Shown: positions 1-8,089, counted from the stretch's first letter. The stretch is DNA of 26,082 nt from RGIG8597 sp050872545 (GCA_050872545.1 JBNMHA010000028.1:1-26082), one strand, 5' to 3'. The notes: generated by a model from the sequence alone, not told the origin. Numbers and translations are program-made.

Positions 1-180
1 GCCGTAAGGCAGAGTGTCTTTGCCAAGCGCAAGCCCAACGCACTTTGAAACAAAGTGGCATTCAGCGCAGCCAACTGTTGCAAAATGTCCATCGCCAACC
101 GTAAGGCTTAGCACTCTGCCACACGTCCAGTCCTATCGCCGATGAAATCAGCATAAGGCAAGCAAACAATCATTCTACCA
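1..180. repeat. GC-rich non-coding region with internal repeats
   Basis: I see no gene here. The first 120 bases are clearly richer in G+C than the flanking genes. CCGTAAGGC occurs twice as a direct repeat (2-10 and 99-107). GGCAGAGTG (8-16) is inverted relative to CACTCTGCC (112-120). CACTTTG-AAA-CAAAGTG (41-57) is a perfect short hairpin. On the minus strand GCGTTGGGC (33-41) resembles the right core of an integron attC site, but the matching left core is imperfect. The region lies just 3' of the minus-strand secreted-protein gene and is cut by the window edge, so its full extent is unknown. Confidence 0.5.
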
Positions 181-945
181 TTAATATCTGTATTCCAAAC
201 TTCTGTTGTTAAGCAAAAATCGTACAAAGAAACGCATACCAATATCTCCCCAAAAACTCAGCAGAGGATTTCCTGATGTGCCATAAAAATATGGACTGCA
301 AAGATAACCATTTTCATAAGGAATAAAAGAATATTTCAGAGAAAGCTCAATCCCCAATCCTGTCTGTCTGTTAAGCGGTAAAACATTACCAAGAAACAAA
401 TTAACCCCGACATTGAATGGTATAAAACTACTTCCCGGCACTACGACATCATTATCAGGCTCATAAGCATTTCCGTAATACACATTATCATGAGAATACG
501 CAGCATAAGTATTTACCGCCCAAGCTCTAAAGAAAAGTCCAAGTCCAATATAAAAAGAATCAAACCTGTCATCTTTCTTTGCTAGCGGATAAAATTTGAA
601 ATTAACCGGAATATCTATCAAAAGCGAGTTTTTGTAAATGTCATAACTGCCATCAATATAATATTCCAAATCATAATTAAAAGAAATTCCCGTACTTACA
701 GAAAAATCCTTTGAAAACCTGAAATCTGCTTCAAAAAACAACGGCACATCGAAAAACACACGGTTAGATGAATCAGCAAAAAATTCAGTGCCAAGATCAA
801 ATTTATAAAATATACCCGTTCCGAACTGGAAAAAAAATCGCGTTTCTTCCGCCACAACATTCATTGACGACGAAAATGACTGCGCAAAAGATTGAAATGT
901 CATGCATAAAACAAAGCTGCAAATAATAAAAAATTTCTTCAACAT
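181..945 (-). CDS. secreted outer-membrane beta-barrel-like protein, unknown function
   Basis: A 254-residue protein. It starts with a classic signal peptide: two lysines at 3-4, a hydrophobic stretch, then SFAQ near 19-22, with cleavage probably after Ala21. There is no lipobox cysteine. The mature part is rich in aromatic residues and alternates polar and hydrophobic residues in short strands separated by Asp/Asn/Gly turns, and it ends in an aromatic residue (Tyr254). That pattern suggests an outer-membrane beta-barrel, as in many spirochaete surface proteins. I recognise no named family. It begins 20 bases after the cysS stop on the same strand and has only a weak ribosome site (CAGGG), so it is probably co-transcribed with cysS, perhaps at lower translation. 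The barrel assignment is inference from composition. Confidence 0.65.
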   Translation of the reverse strand: MLKKFFIICSFVLCMTFQSFAQSFSSSMNVVAEETRFFFQFGTGIFYKFDLGTEFFADSSNRVFFDVPLFFEADFRFSKDFSVSTGISFNYDLEYYIDGSYDIYKNSLLIDIPVNFKFYPLAKKDDRFDSFYIGLGLFFRAWAVNTYAAYSHDNVYYGNAYEPDNDVVVPGSSFIPFNVGVNLFLGNVLPLNRQTGLGIELSLKYSFIPYENGYLCSPYFYGTSGNPLLSFWGDIGMRFFVRFLLNNRSLEYRY

Positions 946-965
946 TAATTAACCCTGATAAATAA

Positions 966-2417
966 TTAAGAAATAGTGTAAGTCGTTCCCTGCGGTGCAT
1001 CTTTAAGGATGACACCAAAACTTTTCAGCGTATCGCGAATTTTATCAGACATTGCAAAATTCTTTTCTGCTCTGTATTGTTTTCTTATATCAATAAGAAA
1101 TTCTATTAATTTATCCTCACGACTGTTATCGCCACTGCCGTTTCCTGCATCAGCCATATTCCAGTCAAAACCTAAAATTTCTTCTGTAAAAATAAAAATC
1201 ATCCGCTTTATCGCTTCCAGTTTTGCTGTATCACGTTCCGGCTTATTTAGTTCATTATTGGAATGCTTCAAAATTTCATACAGTACAGAAACTGCAACAG
1301 GCGTATTAAAATCATCATCCATAGCTGCAAGAAATTCTTTTTTCAACGCTTCCAGTTCCGAATAACAAGTTAAATCATCATTTTCAGCAGTTTTAACATC
1401 TTTTAATGCAAAAATAGAATTGCGAAGTCGCTCAAAACCGACTCCGGCAGCAGTCATTGATTCATCAGAGAAATCGAGAACACTTCTGTAATGTGACTGC
1501 AGAATGTAAAAACGCAAAATCATTGGGTTCATTTTCTTAAAGAGGTCTTTTAATACAATAAAATTACCGAGTGATTTCCCCATTTTTGAACCGTTGACTG
1601 TAAGCATGTTATTATGAATAAAATATCTTACAAAAGGTTTTCCGGTCAAAGCTTCCGACTGGGCAATCTCACACTCATGATGTGGAAAAATATTATCCAT
1701 TCCGCCACCGTGAATATCAAGCGTATCTCCGATATATTTGCGTGACATTACAGAACATTCAATATGCCAACCGGGATAACCGTCGCCCCAAGGTGAAGAC
1801 CATTTCATCAAGTGACCTCCGTCTGCCGACTTCCACAGCGCAAAATCCTCCGGAGCTTTTTTGTCAGTAGCCACATCAATTCGTTCACCGCTCTTTGTAT
1901 CATCAAGATTTCGTCCGGACAATTTTCCGTAAGGCGCAAATTTTTTTACCTCAAAATAAACATTGCCTTTGTCGGTAACATAAGCATATCCTTTGTCGAT
2001 TAATGCCTGAACATGAGCTATAATTTCTATTATATGCCCTGTAGCACGACAGCTTATATCTGGCGGCAGAATATTCAGTCGGCGCATATCTTCAAAGTAA
2101 GATAATTCATATTTATAAGCTATTTCTACAGGTTCCTGTTTCTCAAGTACAGCCTGACGGGAAATTTTATCTTCACCTTCATCCGCATCACCTACCAGAT
2201 GACCTACATCTGTAATATTTTGAACATAACGAACCTTGTAGCCACAATATTTTAAATATCTGTAAATAACATCAAAAGACGTGTAACTGCGTGCATGTCC
2301 CAAATGAGAATTACCGTAAACAGTAGGACCGCAAACATACATTCCGACATAAGGCGGATTCAGCGGAATAAAATCTTCTTTTTCACGTTTTAATGTATTG
2401 TAAATTTTCAGTCCCAT
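966..2417 (-). CDS. cysS: cysteinyl-tRNA synthetase
   Basis: Class I aminoacyl-tRNA synthetase that activates cysteine and loads it on tRNA-Cys; cytosolic. It has 483 residues, the usual length. The HIGH signature is HLGH at 38-41 and the KMSKS signature is KMGKS at 278-282. The zinc ligands expected from the E. coli enzyme line up as Cys29, Cys221, His246 and Glu250. The C-terminal helical anticodon-binding part ends normally. The start MGLKIYN is chosen because GGAG (2424-2427) sits 6 bases upstream. A Met 31 codons further upstream would add residues that do not fit the family and would place the start beyond the predicted promoter. The secreted barrel-like protein follows in the same operon. 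Confidence 0.96.
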   Translation of the reverse strand: MGLKIYNTLKREKEDFIPLNPPYVGMYVCGPTVYGNSHLGHARSYTSFDVIYRYLKYCGYKVRYVQNITDVGHLVGDADEGEDKISRQAVLEKQEPVEIAYKYELSYFEDMRRLNILPPDISCRATGHIIEIIAHVQALIDKGYAYVTDKGNVYFEVKKFAPYGKLSGRNLDDTKSGERIDVATDKKAPEDFALWKSADGGHLMKWSSPWGDGYPGWHIECSVMSRKYIGDTLDIHGGGMDNIFPHHECEIAQSEALTGKPFVRYFIHNNMLTVNGSKMGKSLGNFIVLKDLFKKMNPMILRFYILQSHYRSVLDFSDESMTAAGVGFERLRNSIFALKDVKTAENDDLTCYSELEALKKEFLAAMDDDFNTPVAVSVLYEILKHSNNELNKPERDTAKLEAIKRMIFIFTEEILGFDWNMADAGNGSGDNSREDKLIEFLIDIRKQYRAEKNFAMSDKIRDTLKSFGVILKDAPQGTTYTIS

Positions 2418-2452
2418 ATTACACTCCGTTAGGCTCTTAAAATAATTTCGGC

Positions 2453-2481
2453 ATACTATAAAATAAACCGCAAAATGTAAA
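2453..2481 (-). promoter_or_regulatory. predicted sigma-70 promoter of cysS
   Basis: Read on the minus strand, TTTACA (2476-2481) and TAGTAT (2453-2458) are separated by 17 bases. They lie 35-65 bases upstream of the cysS start at 2417. Confidence 0.6.
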
Positions 2482-2607
2482 GTACTCAAAAAAAAGCGAG
2501 TTTTTTCCATATTATTTCATATTTGAATTTCAATCGGCAAATTATGTTAAAATATCGGTGCGTTGTTAATCAAAAATCTCATTTCCTATAAAGCAAAGGA
2601 GGTAAAT

Positions 2608-2781
2608 ATGATTAGTCTTGATTCTATTTCTACTTATCGTCTTCATTCGCTGCAGGATCAATGGGGAGTCGGAATTCTTTCGAAAGTCGTAAAGGAACAG
2701 CAGTTGCAAGCTGAAGATTTGAATTCCAGCCAAAACTCTGGTATCAGTGGAATAGGAGAATCTCTTGACGTACATGCATAA
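2608..2781 (+). CDS. small YjfB-like putative motility protein
   Basis: A 57-residue protein with no signal peptide or membrane segment. The start at 2608 is fixed by a near-perfect ribosome site, AAAGGAGGT at 2595-2603. An upstream in-frame start would lack one. The central pattern LQDQWGVGILSKVVKEQQLQAEDL resembles, from memory, the YjfB family (LQ-x-QVG-x-SVLKKA...Q), small proteins annotated as putative motility factors in Gram-positive bacteria and spirochaetes. The C-terminal third is Ser/Gly/Asn-rich and probably disordered. The gene is monocistronic, with a strong terminator 39 bases after the stop. The strong ribosome site suggests high expression. That this is a real gene is well supported; the family call is moderate and the motility role is only an inference. 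Confidence 0.7.
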   Translation: MISLDSISTYRLHSLQDQWGVGILSKVVKEQQLQAEDLNSSQNSGISGIGESLDVHA

Positions 2782-2819
2782 TATTTTCCTATCCACAAAA
2801 AGCTGCGTCAGTTGGTAAA

Positions 2820-2871
2820 GTGCCTCTTAAAGTCGAACAATAAAGTTCAATTTTACGAGGCACATTTTTTT
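2820..2871 (+). terminator. Rho-independent terminator after the YjfB-like gene
   Basis: GTGCCTC (2820-2826) pairs with GAGGCAC (2857-2863). The inner stem is extended by TAAA/TTTA and GAAC/GTTC, and seven T residues follow (2865-2871). Confidence 0.9.
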
Positions 2872-2934
2872 ATTCCAAGAAATATTGTTTACTAATTTAC
2901 GCTACTGCAATAAAAAGCTAAATTGCATAAGGAC

Positions 2935-2964
2935 AAAAAAATCACCCTGTTCAACAAGGTGATT
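2935..2964 (-). terminator. Rho-independent terminator after tRNA-Gly
   Basis: On the minus strand AATCACCTTGT and ACAGGGTGATT form an 11-bp stem with one G-T pair and a 3-base loop, followed by a run of T. It lies 6 bases after the tRNA discriminator. Confidence 0.9.
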
Positions 2965-2969
2965 CGCTG

Positions 2970-3042
2970 AGCAAGAAAGGGGACTCGAACCCCCGGCATC
3001 GACCTTGGCAAGGTCGCACTCTACCAACTGAGTTATTCTTGC
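2970..3042 (-). tRNA. tRNA-Gly (anticodon GCC)
   Basis: It folds as a full cloverleaf on the minus strand. The acceptor stem is GCAAGAA/TTCTTGC with discriminator T. The D arm carries AGTTGGTAGA. The anticodon stem GACCT/AGGTC closes the loop TTGCCAA, with the anticodon at 3007-3009. The T arm is GGGGG-TTCGAGT-CCCC. The 3' CCA is not encoded: the next bases are CAG, so it must be added enzymatically. The gene stands alone with its own promoter and terminator. Confidence 0.97.
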
Positions 3043-3061
3043 ATTTCTAAAAGTTACTGGC

Positions 3062-3089
3062 TTTATAGCATATTTATTTTTTATTTCAA
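3062..3089 (-). promoter_or_regulatory. predicted promoter of tRNA-Gly
   Basis: On the minus strand TTGAAA (3084-3089) and TATAAA (3062-3067) are separated by 16 bases, with TG just upstream of the -10 box. The tRNA 5' end is 19 bases downstream. Confidence 0.7.
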
Positions 3090-3199
3090 GTAGTTTTTTC
3101 TAATAATTAGCCCAAATATTGATTTTTGCAATACCGCAAATTATTAATCTTGACAATAACATAAGGTTAAATGCCACTCAGCAGCGATGTTTTTTCCTG

Positions 3200-5098
3200 T
3201 TAAATATTTTTCATGAACAAATCAATCAGTTCAATTTTTGAATTTGCACCTGCTTTCCTGTAAACTGCATTAGTTATCGCTAAAATTTTATCCAGCGAAC
3301 TTTTTGTTTTAGCAGCAATTTCCCTGTACTCAAGCCCATGCAGCAGCAAAACTGTAACTACTTTTTCGTTGTTCGTAAGCCCATACAGCGATGCTTTTTC
3401 ATCAAACTGCTTTTGAGTCATTGCCGCTTTTTTATCGGCTTTTTCGCCGACCTCTGCCGGAGCAGACTCTATTTTATTGTCAATAGCTTCAATATTTCTG
3501 GTCTGTGATTGCTCTATTTTTACTTGCAAATTATCCAGTTCCGAAATAATTTCATCTGCTTCTACAGGATTTATCCATTCCTTTGTTGTAAACTGACGGT
3601 AATTTTTCAGTTCAAGGTACGTTTGATGTTCATTTACTATCATTAAAATAGGCAAATCGGAAAATGACGGCTGATTATCGACAGCATAATAAATTTCCTG
3701 CGTCCTGTTGTCGCTGCTCATTGCACAAATCAAACACAGGAATTTCCCGTCAGACAATTTAGCCACAATGTCATCGGCAGATGAAACAGTCACTAAATTG
3801 TATTTGTCATAAAAAATATTGGAAAAGAAACATAAAGAATCAGCCGAATCCGTTGCCAATAAAACTGTCGACAAGCCCTCTTTAAATGGAATAATTTTTG
3901 TATCATCACCTGCTTCTTCATTCAAGCAAGGAAATCTCAAGCGCATAATCATTCCGCCTGTTTCCTGATTTTTAATAAGCGACAACGTTCCGCCCAATTC
4001 TTCGGTACTTTTTTTCAGCTGAATTAACCGCATTTTTTCCATATTAAGAGACTTATCCCCGGCAGAAAGCTGAAAATCACCACATGATAAAAATATGTTC
4101 TCGCTTCCGCACTCAATCTTCAAATTGTATTCCGACGAACAATTTTTTGTATTGTAGATAAATGTAAACAGCGAATGAATAAAATCATCAAAGACACTGC
4201 GCTTTGCATGAAGAAAAATTTGCTCCTGCAAAGACGCATTTAGCGGAATCACCTTGCTAATATTGTTGTAATGTTCAATATTTTTGCGCAGTTCTTCTGT
4301 AAACGGAATGTTTATTTTCGCATCGGGATCAACTTCAACATTATCAATCAAAGTCTTATTTTCATTGCCGTTGTCTGCTTTTTCTTGAGCTACAAGCAAT
4401 TTTTCTACAGTTTCCTGTCGTTCTTCCTCGTACTCTTCTTCCTGAATGCTTTCGTATTTCACAAACGCATTAAATATATAGAAAGAATAAATATAGAGCA
4501 CCACAGGAATATAAGCACAGAAATAGCGAAACATTTCCAAGTATGCAAAGACATAACTTAGAATTGACAGCAAAAGGAAAAAAGCCAAAACACAAGTTAA
4601 AACAATATAAATCGATTTTTTACCTTCCTGCCGACTGTTGAACATGGAGTAAAGCAGTACTGAATAAAAGCTCAACAATAGAATTTTAATGCAGATTTCC
4701 ATTGCTAAATTTGAAATTGGCATGGGATAATTCCAGCGTGAAATGGCAAATAAAAGCCATCCCAACGAACCGGCAGATATTATTCCGTAATAAATTCCCG
4801 TAACCAGCGGAAATTTCATCCTAAATCCGAATCTTATAACACCGTGATACGAATAAATTATTCCGAGTACAACGAATAATTTTATTATGGGAATTAATTG
4901 GAAAAAGTTTGTACCTATAAGCGATGTCTGCGGTATTGCCGAAAAAAGCACAATATATATCGCATATAATATAGAAAGAACCGCAAAGTAATAATTAATT
5001 TTGCGCGCTGTTTTTGCCAATAAAAAAATGTGATATGAAAATAACGGAACCGAAAGTCCCATAAGAAATATAACAATCAATGCTTCATTCATTTCCAT
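3200..5098 (-). CDS. 7TM protein with degenerate kinase-like and receiver-like domains and a LuxR-type HTH
   Basis: A 632-residue membrane protein. Residues 1-215 hold about seven hydrophobic segments. An acidic helical linker follows (216-245). Residues 290-390 resemble a histidine-kinase ATPase fold at the end only (GG-TLSLIKNQETGG-MIMRLRFP), with no H-box histidine and no DxGxG motif. Residues 408-525 look like a receiver domain, but the phosphoacceptor position is Cys458 rather than Asp and the conserved Lys before Pro is Asn510. Residues 573-630 match a LuxR/GerE helix-turn-helix (LTNNEK...REIA...YRKAG..SKIELIDLF). AGGA lies 8 bases before the start. It is divergent from the GtrA-like gene. 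The natural reading is a one-piece, phosphorylation-independent membrane regulator, but the domain boundaries are from pattern matching only. Confidence 0.7.
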   Translation of the reverse strand: MEMNEALIVIFLMGLSVPLFSYHIFLLAKTARKINYYFAVLSILYAIYIVLFSAIPQTSLIGTNFFQLIPIIKLFVVLGIIYSYHGVIRFGFRMKFPLVTGIYYGIISAGSLGWLLFAISRWNYPMPISNLAMEICIKILLLSFYSVLLYSMFNSRQEGKKSIYIVLTCVLAFFLLLSILSYVFAYLEMFRYFCAYIPVVLYIYSFYIFNAFVKYESIQEEEYEEERQETVEKLLVAQEKADNGNENKTLIDNVEVDPDAKINIPFTEELRKNIEHYNNISKVIPLNASLQEQIFLHAKRSVFDDFIHSLFTFIYNTKNCSSEYNLKIECGSENIFLSCGDFQLSAGDKSLNMEKMRLIQLKKSTEELGGTLSLIKNQETGGMIMRLRFPCLNEEAGDDTKIIPFKEGLSTVLLATDSADSLCFFSNIFYDKYNLVTVSSADDIVAKLSDGKFLCLICAMSSDNRTQEIYYAVDNQPSFSDLPILMIVNEHQTYLELKNYRQFTTKEWINPVEADEIISELDNLQVKIEQSQTRNIEAIDNKIESAPAEVGEKADKKAAMTQKQFDEKASLYGLTNNEKVVTVLLLHGLEYREIAAKTKSSLDKILAITNAVYRKAGANSKIELIDLFMKNI

Positions 5099-5166
5099 GA
5101 TTTTTCCTGATATTTTTTTCTCATTTCGGAATATCGGAAGTGAAACCCACTTTTTTTAATGCTTGA

Positions 5167-5195
5167 TTGAATTATTTAAGCATTTGAAGTATAGT
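5167..5195 (+). promoter_or_regulatory. predicted promoter giving a leaderless gtrA-like mRNA
   Basis: TTGAAT (5167-5172) and TATAGT (5190-5195) are spaced by exactly 17 bases. The A of the ATG at 5202 is 7 bases after the -10 box, where transcription would be expected to start. Confidence 0.6.
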
Positions 5196-5201
5196 CGCGC
5201 C

Positions 5202-5645
5202 ATGAAAATTAACCGCCAGTATTTTTTTTACATACTATTTGCCGTTTGTTCTACCGTGCTGAATTTTTTTGTGCAGAAAATATGTGAAGCAATATTTTAC
5301 TCATTCAACAATGATTTTTTCTCATTCCAGCTTTATAAAAATATCGATATTGCAACAATACTAAAGCTAGCAACGGCAACAGTAGCGGCTTTCGTTTTCA
5401 AATATTTGGCAGACCGTTTTCTTGTATTTAAAAAGGAAAAATACGCAACTGCGAAAAAAGAAATTGCCAGCATAGGACTTTACACGTTGTTTTCCGTATT
5501 TACAACGCTTCTCTTCTGGGCTGTTCAATTGTCATTCAAGGTTTATTTTCAACTGGAATATCTCGGTTTAGTTCTCGGATTGGCTGCAGGCTACACAATA
5601 AAGTTCTTTTTGGATAAAAAAATCGTCTTTTCATATCAAGAATAA
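5202..5645 (+). CDS. GtrA-like membrane protein
   Basis: A 147-residue protein with four hydrophobic segments, typical in size for the GtrA family (PF04138), small membrane proteins thought to help move lipid-linked sugars across the inner membrane. The two family-type repeats after segments 2 and 4 are visible as FKYLADRFLVF and IKFFLDKKIVF. The ATG at 5202 is preferred over a TTG at 5163: the TTG has no ribosome site, overlaps the predicted promoter, and would add 13 charged residues before the first membrane segment. No Shine-Dalgarno sequence precedes the ATG either, consistent with leaderless translation. No sugar transferase gene is next to it, so the substrate cannot be guessed. Confidence 0.8.
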   Translation: MKINRQYFFYILFAVCSTVLNFFVQKICEAIFYSFNNDFFSFQLYKNIDIATILKLATATVAAFVFKYLADRFLVFKKEKYATAKKEIASIGLYTLFSVFTTLLFWAVQLSFKVYFQLEYLGLVLGLAAGYTIKFFLDKKIVFSYQE

Positions 5646-5710
5646 GTTACAAAAAACACTTTAATTCACAATAAAAGTATATTTATGAGCAAAGTTTAAG
5701 ATTTTCTACC

Positions 5711-5739
5711 TTGTTAAAATAAGTAAAATACTATATAAG
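5711..5739 (+). promoter_or_regulatory. predicted promoter of the argF-GH13 operon
   Basis: TTGTTA (5711-5716) and TATAAG (5734-5739) with a 17-base spacer, 41 bases upstream of the argF start. Confidence 0.5.
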
Positions 5740-5780
5740 AAAAAACTAAAGTAATCAATTTCCCTTACAGGAGCAAGTTT

Positions 5781-6752
5781 ATGGAAATCCGTTCTGATTT
5801 TTTCGGCAAAAGTCTTCTTACTTTAATGGAGTATACGCCTGATGAAATTGCTTATTTCATCGATTGGGCCATAGAACTGAAACGCTTAAAACGTGCAGGA
5901 ATTCATAATTACTATTTAAAAGACAAAAATATTGCTATGATTTTTGAAAAGACATCTACAAGAACACGTTGTGCAACAAGTGTCGCTTGTCTTGATGAAG
6001 GCGGTCATGCCGAATTTTTAGGAAAGGATGCAATCCAACTGGGAAAAAAAGAATCGGTAAAAGATACCGCAAGAGTTTTAGGAAGAATGTACGACGGAAT
6101 TCTTTACCGCGGATATGAGCAGAAATCTGTTGAAATGCTTGCAAAATATTCCGGCGTTCCGGTTGTAAACGGTTTAACAGATGATTTTCACCCTACGCAA
6201 GTGCTTGCCGATTTAATGACTGCTAAAGAATGCTTCGGCAAAATACGAGGCTTGAAAATAGCTTACGTAGGCGACGGACGAAATAACATGGCAAACAGTT
6301 TGCTGCTCGGCTGTGTGCGTATGGGAATGGATTTTGCCATAGGTGCACCAAAAAACCTTTTTCCTACAGAAAATATTATAAAGAAAGCAGAAGAAATGAA
6401 AGACGGTACATCTATTGTTCTGACTGAAGACCCTTATGAAGCAGTAAAAGGAGCGGATATTATCTACACTGATGTGTGGGTAAGCATGGGAGAAGAAAAC
6501 CAGCCGGGAATAAAAGAGCGTATCGCATCATTAAATAAATATCAAGTAAATAAAAAATTAATGGAAGCAACCGGAAAAGATTCTGTTTTCTTCCACTGTT
6601 TGCCGGCATCTCATGAAAACGGAGTGCACTGTATGGAGGTAACCGAAGACGTTTTTGAATCTCCAAATTCACTGGTTTTTGAAGAAGCCGAAAACAGGAT
6701 GCATACAATAAAAGCTATGTTAACTTTATTAATAGGAGGCGGAAGAAAATAA
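5781..6752 (+). CDS. argF: ornithine carbamoyltransferase
   Basis: It joins carbamoyl phosphate and ornithine to make citrulline, or runs in reverse in the arginine deiminase pathway; cytosolic, normally trimeric. At 323 residues it has the usual length. The carbamoyl-phosphate site STRTR is at 59-63, HPTQ at 137-140, the ornithine-loop DVWVSMG at 231-237 and the catalytic HCLP at 272-275. AGGAG (5769-5773) sits 7 bases before the ATG. No other arginine biosynthesis or arginine deiminase gene is in the window, so whether it is anabolic (argF) or catabolic (arcB) cannot be decided here. It is followed after one base by a GH13 gene, which suggests one transcript. Confidence 0.95.
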   Translation: MEIRSDFFGKSLLTLMEYTPDEIAYFIDWAIELKRLKRAGIHNYYLKDKNIAMIFEKTSTRTRCATSVACLDEGGHAEFLGKDAIQLGKKESVKDTARVLGRMYDGILYRGYEQKSVEMLAKYSGVPVVNGLTDDFHPTQVLADLMTAKECFGKIRGLKIAYVGDGRNNMANSLLLGCVRMGMDFAIGAPKNLFPTENIIKKAEEMKDGTSIVLTEDPYEAVKGADIIYTDVWVSMGEENQPGIKERIASLNKYQVNKKLMEATGKDSVFFHCLPASHENGVHCMEVTEDVFESPNSLVFEEAENRMHTIKAMLTLLIGGGRK

Positions 6753-6753
6753 T

Positions 6754-8034
6754 ATGAAAGCATTGTACATTTATAATCTTTATCCCCGACTTTACAGAAC
6801 AGTCAAAGACTGGATTAAAGCATTAGACCACATTCAAAATATGGGTTTTAACAGTATTTATATTAATCCGATTCATTATCCGGGCTTTTCCGGCAGTCTT
6901 TATGCTGTAAAAGAATATTACCGTTTCAATGAAACAATGTTTGCAAAGGAAGACGGAGCTCCGGAAGATCAGTTGAAGTCCTTTATTGCCAAAGCTAAAG
7001 AAAAAGGAATTGATGTATTTATGGATTTAGTAGTAAATCATACATCAATCGATTCGCCTTTAACTACAGAACATAAAGAATGGTACATTCTGGAAAACGG
7101 TGATGTAAAACGTCCCGGAGCTTGGGAAAACGGTCAGTTTGTTTCTTGGGGCGATTTGGCGCAGTTTGATCTTGAAGGAAGCAGCGACCGCGATAATTTA
7201 TGGAAATACCTGCAAAATGTTTGTGAATATTTTATCGGAATGGGATTTTCCGGGTTTAGATGTGACGCAGCTTACCAAATTCCGAATGTTTTCTGGAACT
7301 TCTTAATTTCCAATTTAAAAGCTAAATATCCCGGTATTGTTTTTCTTGCAGAAACTCTCGGCTGTACTCCGGTTCAGATCGAAGCGTTATCAAACAGCGG
7401 ATTCGATTACATTTTTAACTCTTCAAAATGGTGGAATTTCAACGACGCTTGGTGTCTTGAACAATACGAAATGTCAAGAAAATTTGCTGCTTCAATTTCA
7501 TTTCCGTCAGGTCACGATACAGACAGATTGTATGTGGAATGCAACAGAAATATAAATCACTTCCTACAGCGAATTTATTTTTCTGCACTGTTTTCAAAAG
7601 GATTTATGATTACTACCGGATTGGAATATGCATTTACAAAACGAATTAATACGGTAAATACAACTCCGGACGATTGGGAAAATACAGGAATGGACTTTTC
7701 CGAAAATATTCGCAGAGTTTTGGAAGTAAAAAAAGCATTTTTGCCGCTGCATGAAGAAAGCCCGATAACAATTGTGGATCAAAACAATTGGCAAAATGTC
7801 TTCTGTTTCTGCAAAGATTGGAGCGGACAAAAAGTACTTATTGTAATAAACAAGTCCATTGATAGTAATCAGCACATTTATTTGGAAAATGTTGAAGCAA
7901 TTCTGGGACGCAACAATATAAAAGATTATTCACCGGAAGAAAGAATTGACGGCAATATTGTAAAGCTCGATATTAACTTAAAACCGGGTGAAATTAAAAT
8001 CTTCGGTTCTGCCAACGACTACGGCAAAGCCTAA
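6754..8034 (+). CDS. GH13 alpha-amylase-family enzyme, GlgE-like active site
   Basis: A 426-residue cytosolic protein, with no signal peptide, carrying the GH13 barrel motifs: region I DLVVNH (91-96), region II GFRCDAA with nucleophile Asp171, region III FLAE with acid/base Glu200, and region IV SGHD with His254/Asp255. The stretch from the nucleophile through the acid/base (VFWNFLISNLK...P-x-VFLAETLG...P...L...GF) recalls GlgE maltosyltransferases, but the long N-terminal GlgE domain is missing. It could therefore be a hydrolase, phosphorylase or glucan transferase acting on storage glucan; specificity is not readable. The start lies one base after the argF stop, with AGGAGG at 6734-6739 inside argF, so translation may be coupled. 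Confidence 0.82.
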   Translation: MKALYIYNLYPRLYRTVKDWIKALDHIQNMGFNSIYINPIHYPGFSGSLYAVKEYYRFNETMFAKEDGAPEDQLKSFIAKAKEKGIDVFMDLVVNHTSIDSPLTTEHKEWYILENGDVKRPGAWENGQFVSWGDLAQFDLEGSSDRDNLWKYLQNVCEYFIGMGFSGFRCDAAYQIPNVFWNFLISNLKAKYPGIVFLAETLGCTPVQIEALSNSGFDYIFNSSKWWNFNDAWCLEQYEMSRKFAASISFPSGHDTDRLYVECNRNINHFLQRIYFSALFSKGFMITTGLEYAFTKRINTVNTTPDDWENTGMDFSENIRRVLEVKKAFLPLHEESPITIVDQNNWQNVFCFCKDWSGQKVLIVINKSIDSNQHIYLENVEAILGRNNIKDYSPEERIDGNIVKLDINLKPGEIKIFGSANDYGKA

Positions 8035-8049
8035 AAGCCAAAACCTCCA

Positions 8050-8089
8050 ATTTTGAAGTGTATATCCAAATTTGGATGTACACTTCAAA
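8050..8089. terminator. bidirectional hairpin between convergent GH13 and gpmI genes
   Basis: A 12-bp perfect stem (TTTTGAAGTGTA 8050-8061 with TACACTTCAAAA 8078-8089) is capped by the self-complementary ATCCAAATTTGGAT. It lies between two converging genes and probably ends both transcripts. The long T-run is weak on both sides. Confidence 0.75.

Noticed and set aside
33..107. A complete integron attC site
   Set aside because: The right core matches, but the left core has a mismatch and the inner L'/L'' boxes do not pair, so I list it only as an attC-like possibility.
2418..2510. Upstream extension of cysS by 31 codons
   Set aside because: It has no ribosome site, overlaps the predicted promoter, and adds residues that no CysRS has; MGLKIYN at 2417 has GGAG at the right distance.
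4271..4561. Plus-strand ORF inside the 7TM regulator gene
   Set aside because: It is a hydrophobic shadow of the antisense coding strand, with no ribosome site or promoter.
8050..8089. Operator or attachment site formed by the long palindrome
   Set aside because: Its position between two converging stop codons is better explained as a shared terminator.
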